Part shown: one piece after another, positions 15,534 to 19,706 of the stretch
Layout: each line of letters opens with the position of its first letter
Numbering within the stretch: the stretch's first letter is position 1
Source of the DNA: Oscillospiraceae bacterium
GTDB taxonomy: Bacteria > Bacillota > Clostridia > Oscillospirales > Oscillospiraceae
Assembly: GCA_028705905.1 (NCBI GenBank)
Contig: JAQWCP010000002.1
Coordinates: 8,890 to 28,595 of the forward strand
Length of the DNA: 19,706 nucleotides
Reading direction: 5' to 3'
The notes under the pieces: model-generated
Seen by the model: the letters and a program-made list of their open reading frames with translations, nothing else
The model's database searches: none
What the model was told of the DNA's origin: nothing
Program-made: the position numbers and the translations under genes

Positions 15534-16118
15534 ATGAAAAATAGCATAATCGATGATCTGAAGGTAACTTGCCCATTCCCGGAGCTGTTGAAAGAAGATG
15601 AGCACTCCACGGATCTGATCCCTCAATACAGCAGAAAGATTGTCCATATCCGTGCCGATTACGATGGCCGGAAATGGTGGAATACCATCCACCCTGCGCA
15701 TGATGAGTTGGCGACGCCGGAGATCCGCTGTGAGGTGGATGCAGTATATGCGGCGATAGTTTCCGAAGATGCCTTTGCGGATTTGACAAGACTCACAGCT
15801 TTTTGTACGGCGCATCCGCTGGCTCGGACAAACGAAACTGCGGGTGATGAGTTCGACTTTTATTATGAAGGAGAGCTGTGTCTGTATTGGCTGCGCTGTA
15901 TCACACGTTTTAAGGACTACAATTTATATCTTCATGCCTTCCTCAAATCTGATGCCGCTTATGAGCCGTATTTTGCCTTTCTGGACGACTTGAGAGAGTC
16001 TGGCAAGACGAATATGTATGGTGCTGTGCCATATCTTATGCGGGCTTTCCCGGCGCTTACAGAGGCATGCGCCAAGATGCTTCTGTCCCGCTGGATGTAC
16101 CGGCATGAAGGGCGGTGA
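15534..16118 (+). CDS. Unknown protein, Cys/Trp containing
   Basis: 194 residues from ATG 15534 (GGAGG 10 nt upstream); a longer frame from 15459 would include the terminator and is rejected. N-terminal part VTCPFPELLKEDEHSTDLIPQ, then RADYDGRKWWNTIHP. The rest is helical with aromatic clusters (FDFYYEGELCLYWLRCIT) and a C-terminal helix (AFPALTEACAKMLLSRWMYRH). It is soluble with no recognised motif. Probably a conserved accessory protein of the element. Confidence 0.8.
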   Translation: MKNSIIDDLKVTCPFPELLKEDEHSTDLIPQYSRKIVHIRADYDGRKWWNTIHPAHDELATPEIRCEVDAVYAAIVSEDAFADLTRLTAFCTAHPLARTNETAGDEFDFYYEGELCLYWLRCITRFKDYNLYLHAFLKSDAAYEPYFAFLDDLRESGKTNMYGAVPYLMRAFPALTEACAKMLLSRWMYRHEGR

Positions 16119-16126
16119 ATACTAGG

Positions 16127-16798
16127 ATGAAAGGACATATCAATACTCTGTTAGAAATCGATGTAGCAGCCGCCACGTTTTCCGATATCCGTTGGCACTA
16201 CGGCACTTTTAACACCCTGAGCTCCGGCGAGGGACGCAACAAGACATACACCTATCGCAACGGAGTGAAAACCGATTTAGGGGACATTGAGGAAAGTGTG
16301 TGGTACAGGCTTGCCGAAGCAGTTATTTGTAGAGAAGGTGAACAACAAATTCTATCCTGGCTTATTGAGTGGGAGAGCGAACACAACTATTCGAAGGAAC
16401 CGCCGGCTATGCTGCGCCAACAGGCGCTGAAGTCTCATGCGGCTCGAATCTTCGACTGCCCTCAATGGGTACACTATGTACCATTCAACAAGCGGTATCG
16501 GCCTGATGTATATGCGCAGGCGCATATTGTGTCGGTGGTCAATACGTGCTGCAAAAAGATAGGCGAGGTGACGCAAGAACAGATTGACCGCGCTTATGAA
16601 GGTACGGTTTGCTGCCCTCATTGTGGGCGATGGAGTACATTCATCATACCGGATAAAAGAGAGGCCGAGCATGGTCCTTGCCAGAAATGCGATTGCAACG
16701 ATCCGGACATGGGCTGCACAATGCCAAGCATCGACCGCAACTATGCGTGCCCAATCTATGATAGGCAAGACGAACCTACGGCGGATAAGCACAGCTAA
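16127..16798 (+). CDS. Unknown protein with C-terminal zinc-ribbon-like cysteines
   Basis: 223 residues from ATG 16127; a GTG at 16115 overlapping the previous stop is an alternative, and neither has a good ribosome binding site. The first 150 residues show helical character without a known motif. The C-terminus carries C162, C163, C166 (VCCPHCGRWS) and C185, C188, C190, C197, C208, a probable metal-binding ribbon with two Cys knuckles. Such ribbons usually mediate nucleic acid or protein contact. The preceding gene ends 8 nt before its ATG. Confidence 0.78.
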   Translation: MKGHINTLLEIDVAAATFSDIRWHYGTFNTLSSGEGRNKTYTYRNGVKTDLGDIEESVWYRLAEAVICREGEQQILSWLIEWESEHNYSKEPPAMLRQQALKSHAARIFDCPQWVHYVPFNKRYRPDVYAQAHIVSVVNTCCKKIGEVTQEQIDRAYEGTVCCPHCGRWSTFIIPDKREAEHGPCQKCDCNDPDMGCTMPSIDRNYACPIYDRQDEPTADKHS

Positions 16799-16828
16799 TA
16801 ATATGAAAAAAATTGGAGGAACAAAAAT

Positions 16829-17200
16829 ATGAGCATGATAATTCAGCAGGCCACCCACATTGGATGGGATGAATTGGCGGACTTGTTCGACAGGCTTCTC
16901 TCAAATGAATTCAATAAAGAAATCGATACAGAGGTCGTAAGGGAAGATTATTACGATTGGCATGTTTGCCTCAGTGAAGGGTCTTTGACCAATGATGAGC
17001 AGGAACAGTTATTCTTGCTTACGGATGCTGATGATATGGATCGTGAGGCAAACTGCGTTTACGGCGATTATCCAATCGTGGAAATAGCACAGGGGTTGGC
17101 ACGAAAGATTATATCCCTATCATTGCCGTTCGCCGCAGGGACCTCCCACGCAGACGACCACGGCGTATGGTTTATAGCATCGGAGGGAGAATGCCAATGA
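16829..17200 (+). CDS. Unknown protein, paralogue of the 6099 gene
   Basis: 123 residues, with TTGGAGG 9 nt upstream of the ATG. It shares with the 6099 protein, over about 90 residues, a [YW]-D-x-[RH]-[VL] start, a TDAxx motif, an EIA/DIS...A..I helix and a terminal GVWF/GIWF. This implies an old duplication, with different N-termini (MIIQQATHIGWDELADLFDR here). Acidic and soluble. The stop overlaps the next start (ATGA at 17197-17200). Function unknown. Confidence 0.8.
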   Translation: MSMIIQQATHIGWDELADLFDRLLSNEFNKEIDTEVVREDYYDWHVCLSEGSLTNDEQEQLFLLTDADDMDREANCVYGDYPIVEIAQGLARKIISLSLPFAAGTSHADDHGVWFIASEGECQ

Positions 17201-17688
17201 GAAAATACACAAAGCCTGACGCCCACGGCTATTTAATGGAGGCCAAAGCCTGCGAGCATGTCTGTAAAGAGCTGCGGCGGCTGATTGAAAAGTATCAGCG
17301 GGCGGTCAACAAAGAAACCGCCTCCCGACAGGCGGAATTTGAAATGGCAATGCAGTACCACAGCGAGGTGGAGATCCAGGACGACTACGGATATGATCTC
17401 ATTACGGAGCAGCAGTATGATCGGCTTTTAGATCTGTTCCGCAATGGAAAGGACGCCTTGGAAAATCATGCGCCTACGGTAAAAGAGCTGGCGCTGAATA
17501 TTCTGTACCGTATAGAGCGCGACATCAACGAAGATCAGCGTGAATGGGAGTTTTCAGCACTCACGCCGGAGCAGCAGCGCGCTGAACGAGAGCGTGCAGA
17601 GCGTGCTCAGAAGGAGTGGAAGGAAAAAGTCGCCGAGTTAAGGCGGCAGAGAAATATTGGAATCGGAGATGAACGGAATGGACAATGA
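17197..17688 (+). CDS. Unknown highly charged helical protein
   Basis: 163 residues from ATG 17197, which overlaps the previous stop and has GGGAG 7 nt upstream; ATG 17191 and 17167 are alternatives. Almost entirely helical and charged (AKACEHVCKELRRLIEKYQRAVNKE). The C-terminal 35 residues are a run of Glu/Arg/Lys (ERERAERAQKEWKEKVAELR) that should form a coiled coil. No catalytic motif was seen. Possibly a structural or adaptor protein. Confidence 0.75.
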   Translation: MRKYTKPDAHGYLMEAKACEHVCKELRRLIEKYQRAVNKETASRQAEFEMAMQYHSEVEIQDDYGYDLITEQQYDRLLDLFRNGKDALENHAPTVKELALNILYRIERDINEDQREWEFSALTPEQQRAERERAERAQKEWKEKVAELRRQRNIGIGDERNGQ

Positions 17689-17920
17689 ACGCATATCCGT
17701 ATTGGATGAGATAAAACGTCTTCAGCCCGGTGATGAAATCTACTATGAAACAACATACCAAGATGGTATCGCAAAAGTTGAATGGGTAGATGTTACGGAT
17801 GCCGGCACGGAAGATGAAGATGTCTGCATTGGGTTGGATGATGAAGAAATCACCATGATTACCGGAGGCGAATACGCTGGAAAGGTATTCCGGCAATCTT
17901 ATGATGGCGCCGACCGCTGA
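17678..17920 (+). CDS. Small acidic unknown protein
   Basis: 80 residues from ATG 17678 (GGAG 9 nt upstream); ATG 17669 directly abuts that site. Very acidic, with a beta-rich pattern (LQPGDEIYYETTYQDGIAKVEWVDVT, then EITMITGGEYAGKVF) like a small barrel. It overlaps the end of the preceding gene by 11 nt. No family recognised. Confidence 0.7.
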   Translation: MDNERISVLDEIKRLQPGDEIYYETTYQDGIAKVEWVDVTDAGTEDEDVCIGLDDEEITMITGGEYAGKVFRQSYDGADR

Positions 17921-17954
17921 AAACAGTATCGGCAGCCAGGAAAGGAAAAACAAT

Positions 17955-18278
17955 ATGTTGTATCAAAAGCTATATGCTGTATTGCGCCAGCGGATGCTTG
18001 ATAGCGCCGGGTTTCAATACACCGACCGCAGCGGATGGCGCGACTGTCCACAGACCTATATATCCCATTGCCATCCGTTGTGGATTATTGCGTATGACCA
18101 GTCAACTTGTAGGCGTATCTGGATTACCCAGATCGGATCTGATATTAAAATCATCATTGCGCGAACTGATGAAAATGGAAATAACAAAGAAACATTTTTT
18201 CATTGGTCTTGCAAGCGAAAAACCGAACTTGCTGCTAAATTGCATCAAGTCCTTTACGGAGAGGAGAATAGAGCATGA
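17955..18278 (+). CDS. Small unknown Cys/Trp-rich protein
   Basis: 107 residues from ATG 17955, with AAAGGA about 9 nt upstream; in-frame upstream starts lack a ribosome binding site. Strand-rich centre (PLWIIAYDQSTCRRIWITQIGSDIKIIIART) with several Cys and Trp (WRDCPQTYISHCHP, FHWSCKRKTE). It may bind metal. Its stop overlaps the next start (ATGA at 18275-18278). Confidence 0.7.
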   Translation: MLYQKLYAVLRQRMLDSAGFQYTDRSGWRDCPQTYISHCHPLWIIAYDQSTCRRIWITQIGSDIKIIIARTDENGNNKETFFHWSCKRKTELAAKLHQVLYGEENRA

Positions 18279-18445
18279 AAGCAGGCAATTGGTTCGTTGC
18301 CTTTACAATCACGGTAAACGGTCTGCAGATCGATTTTGCGGAGTTGTCAGAGAATCAGCGCATCCAAATTCTAACAAGCCTGCTGAACTGTGAAACCAGC
18401 GGAGATTTATTTGAGGAGGGACATGATGAGAAAGCTGCATCGTAA
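18275..18445 (+). CDS. 56-residue unknown protein
   Basis: 56 residues. The ATG overlaps the previous stop (ATGA) and has GAGGAG at 18260-18265. Sequence start WFVAFTITVNGLQIDFAELSEN, then helical RIQILTSLLNCE. The 3' end overlaps the next gene by 20 nt. Its overlaps and ribosome binding site make it likely real. No family recognised. Confidence 0.6.
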   Translation: MKAGNWFVAFTITVNGLQIDFAELSENQRIQILTSLLNCETSGDLFEEGHDEKAAS

Positions 18446-19046
18446 ATTGCGCGTTTTTTTCACTGCTCTGAGCGTGCGGACATTAAGCATAAAGAGCACG
18501 CTCCGGCACGCTAGAAAAGAGGCGGCAAGACTTGGTGTCACACTGCATGTCGATGAGTCTGATTTCATCGACAATAAGCATCTTGACTGTTTTTGGTACG
18601 GCGGTCCTATCGGCGCAATAGAGTATGATGGTTGGACGGTTTCAATCGATGTCAACGGCGATGTTTCTCTATATGGAGAAATCGGTGGCAAGGAAATTGA
18701 GTACCGTAACAATGAAAATAGCGGCGCATGGGGCAAAGACATTTGCAGCATCATCAAAAGTGACAGGATGCTCTGCCGCGAACGGCAGAAGATATCAATT
18801 ACCTATGGTGTCAACAGCTGGGTTGACTGTAACTTAATTGCACCGGATGGTATGGTCGCCGCCGATAGCATCTTTTATGATGGTGTTCTGTCCACTAATA
18901 GCGTGCTTGACAACAATGTACTTAGTGCTTTTGTTGATCTTCAGTATTATGTCGATTTAATTGACCGATATAAGACTTTGTTTACGCTGCAAGAGCACAA
19001 AAATACGATGGGAGGCGATCCATATGCCGTTACAGGGGCGATATAA
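18426..19046 (+). CDS. Unknown protein
   Basis: 206 residues from ATG 18426 with AGGAGGG (18414-18420); ATG 18423 is an alternative. The N-terminus is very basic and helical (RKLHRKLRVFF, then STLRHARKEAARLG) and could bind nucleic acid or the membrane surface. The rest is strand-rich (EYDGWTVSIDVNGDVSLYGEIGGKEIEYRN) with a C-terminal helix. No recognised domain. The last codons overlap the 19024 start. Confidence 0.75.
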   Translation: MRKLHRKLRVFFTALSVRTLSIKSTLRHARKEAARLGVTLHVDESDFIDNKHLDCFWYGGPIGAIEYDGWTVSIDVNGDVSLYGEIGGKEIEYRNNENSGAWGKDICSIIKSDRMLCRERQKISITYGVNSWVDCNLIAPDGMVAADSIFYDGVLSTNSVLDNNVLSAFVDLQYYVDLIDRYKTLFTLQEHKNTMGGDPYAVTGAI

Positions 19047-19350
19047 AGCGGAGGTAATAGGAAACATTTGGGATTCGTACCTTATACTCATGGATGTGAA
19101 GGAGACCGAAAAGTCGTATGTCTTTAACTTAATTGATTTTCAGAGCCGGTATGGGCCGACCCATATAGAGGACTTGTTTTCAAAATCTAAAAGAGTCGTC
19201 ATCCGAAAAGGCAAAGGCGAACATGTCGTTAGAACATGGTCAGATGGAACCTTTACAATTTATCCGTTTCAATCAGGCATTCCGTTCTATTTTGTGAAAC
19301 AGGCCACAACCGCAGTAAGCGATAGATGCGGGGGTGCGGGAAGTGCTTGA
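19024..19350 (+). CDS. Small beta-rich unknown protein
   Basis: 108 residues from ATG 19024, with GGGAGG about 8 nt upstream; a longer frame from 18961 lies inside the preceding gene. Mainly beta-strands (RYKAEVIGNIWDSYLILMDV, VVIRKGKGEHVVRTWSDGTFTIYPFQ). The start overlaps the preceding gene by 23 nt. No family recognised. Confidence 0.7.
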   Translation: MPLQGRYKAEVIGNIWDSYLILMDVKETEKSYVFNLIDFQSRYGPTHIEDLFSKSKRVVIRKGKGEHVVRTWSDGTFTIYPFQSGIPFYFVKQATTAVSDRCGGAGSA

Positions 19351-19546
19351 GATAAAGGATTTTGCCGATCTGGACGCATGGGTCAAATATAAAAGTGATC
19401 GGGAGCGCAAAAACGATGAAATCGAGTTACTGCAGCTCCGTCTTGAGAAAGCTCAAAAATCAAACAACAGGCTCAGCTACGGCCTCCTCTGGAGTTTCGC
19501 CATAGGAGCGATATGGAGTGCCGCGTGTTACCTGTTTTTCGGGTAA
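19343..19546 (+). CDS. Small tail-anchored membrane protein with coiled coil
   Basis: 67 residues from GTG 19343 (GGGGGTG 6 nt upstream); GTG 19334 would add three residues. A charged helix (about 15-45, SDRERKNDEIELLQLRLEKAQ) with coiled-coil spacing precedes a single hydrophobic C-terminal helix (LLWSFAIGAIWSAACYLFFG) ending at the stop. This predicts a tail-anchored membrane protein. It overlaps the previous gene by 8 nt and is followed by a bidirectional terminator. Confidence 0.65.
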   Translation: MLEIKDFADLDAWVKYKSDRERKNDEIELLQLRLEKAQKSNNRLSYGLLWSFAIGAIWSAACYLFFG

Positions 19547-19563
19547 CAGCCAGTCGTTCGTGC

Positions 19564-19595
19564 AAAATAGCCGGAGAAATCTCCGGCTATTTTTG
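19564..19595. terminator. Bidirectional intrinsic terminator
   Basis: AAAATAGCCGGAG (19564-19576) pairs with CTCCGGCTATTTT (19581-19593) with an AAAT tetraloop. U-rich tracts flank the stem on both sides (TATTTTTG on the plus strand, AATAGCC preceded by TTTTT on the minus strand), so it can end transcription in both directions. It lies between two convergent coding regions. The stretch 19596-19647 holds AT-rich spacer with no feature I can support. Confidence 0.85.
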
Positions 19596-19647
19596 CGTTC
19601 TATTATTTTTTACTATTATACACATTGTCCAATGCGAGCTTTTTTGC

Positions 19648-19706
19648 TTATTCATAGAGCTGCGCATCTTCCTGGGGGACTGATTTTGCTGTTCCGTCAT
19701 TTTTGT
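19648..19706 (-). CDS. C-terminal end of a convergent gene (partial)
   Basis: On the minus strand the last 18 codons, KNDGTAKSVPQEDAQLYE, precede a TAA whose complement is at 19648-19650; the frame is open to the right edge. The amino-acid composition looks protein-like, and the bidirectional terminator at 19564-19595 lies just beyond the stop as expected for a convergent pair. The product cannot be identified from so few residues. Confidence 0.4.
   Translation of the reverse strand, partial: KNDGTAKSVPQEDAQLYE

Noticed and set aside
19600..19640. Minus-strand TATAAT-like box near 19613-19618
   Set aside because: No -35 box at proper distance and it lies downstream of the convergent stop codon, so it would fire into the terminator.
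1..19706. Search for tRNA genes, CRISPR repeats, insertion sequences and integrase genes
   Set aside because: No cloverleaf, regularly spaced direct repeats, transposase motifs or tyrosine/serine recombinase signatures were seen.

Overview
The window looks like part of a conjugative or integrative mobile element (or a large plasmid) of a low-to-mid GC Gram-positive anaerobe, most likely a gut Clostridia member. The grounds are near-universal AGGAGG-type ribosome binding sites, intrinsic terminators with U-tracts, mostly co-directional genes with ATGA stop/start overlaps, and a gene set (SSB, DUF932, phage/plasmid-type sigma-like factor, DpnD/PcfM-like protein, methylase-helicase fusion, many small unrecognised proteins) typical of Firmicutes ICEs. 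No transposase, integrase, relaxase, rRNA, tRNA or CRISPR array is visible, so the exact element type cannot be fixed from this window.

Layout. At 3-1067 is the 3' part of a DUF234/archaeal-type ATPase gene cut by the left edge. At 1112-1140 is a near-consensus promoter followed by a leader of about 195 nt with several hairpins, ending in a terminator-like structure in front of an SSB gene. From 1342 to 4647 lies a DNA-transaction module: SSB, a two-TM membrane protein, a DUF932 protein and a four-cysteine putative ssDNA-binding protein that shares its C-terminal tail with the SSB. From 4747 to 8570 are a sigma-like factor, a YkgJ-type cysteine-cluster protein and small accessory proteins. 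From 8586 to 12542 are a helper-like protein and a 1014-residue fusion of an N6-adenine methyltransferase and an SF2 helicase. From 12562 to 14053 are three further element proteins.

At 14090-15510 sits a self-contained cassette with its own promoter, a likely operator, four translationally linked genes and a strong terminator. It contains a DUF3990 protein (ADP-ribosyltransferase-like) and a DUF3791 protein and looks like a toxin-antitoxin or defence unit carried as cargo. From 15534 to 19546 are ten small or mid-sized proteins, mostly unrecognised, in a tight run. A bidirectional terminator at 19564-19595 then separates them from the tail of a convergent gene at the right edge.

The most unusual feature at the whole-window scale is a series of strong intrinsic terminators lying between co-directional genes, right in front of the next ribosome binding site and with no room for a promoter. 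Together with the multi-hairpin leader downstream of the main promoter, this suggests that the long transcript is made under processive antitermination. That idea and the ART cassette are the two leading candidates for something undescribed.
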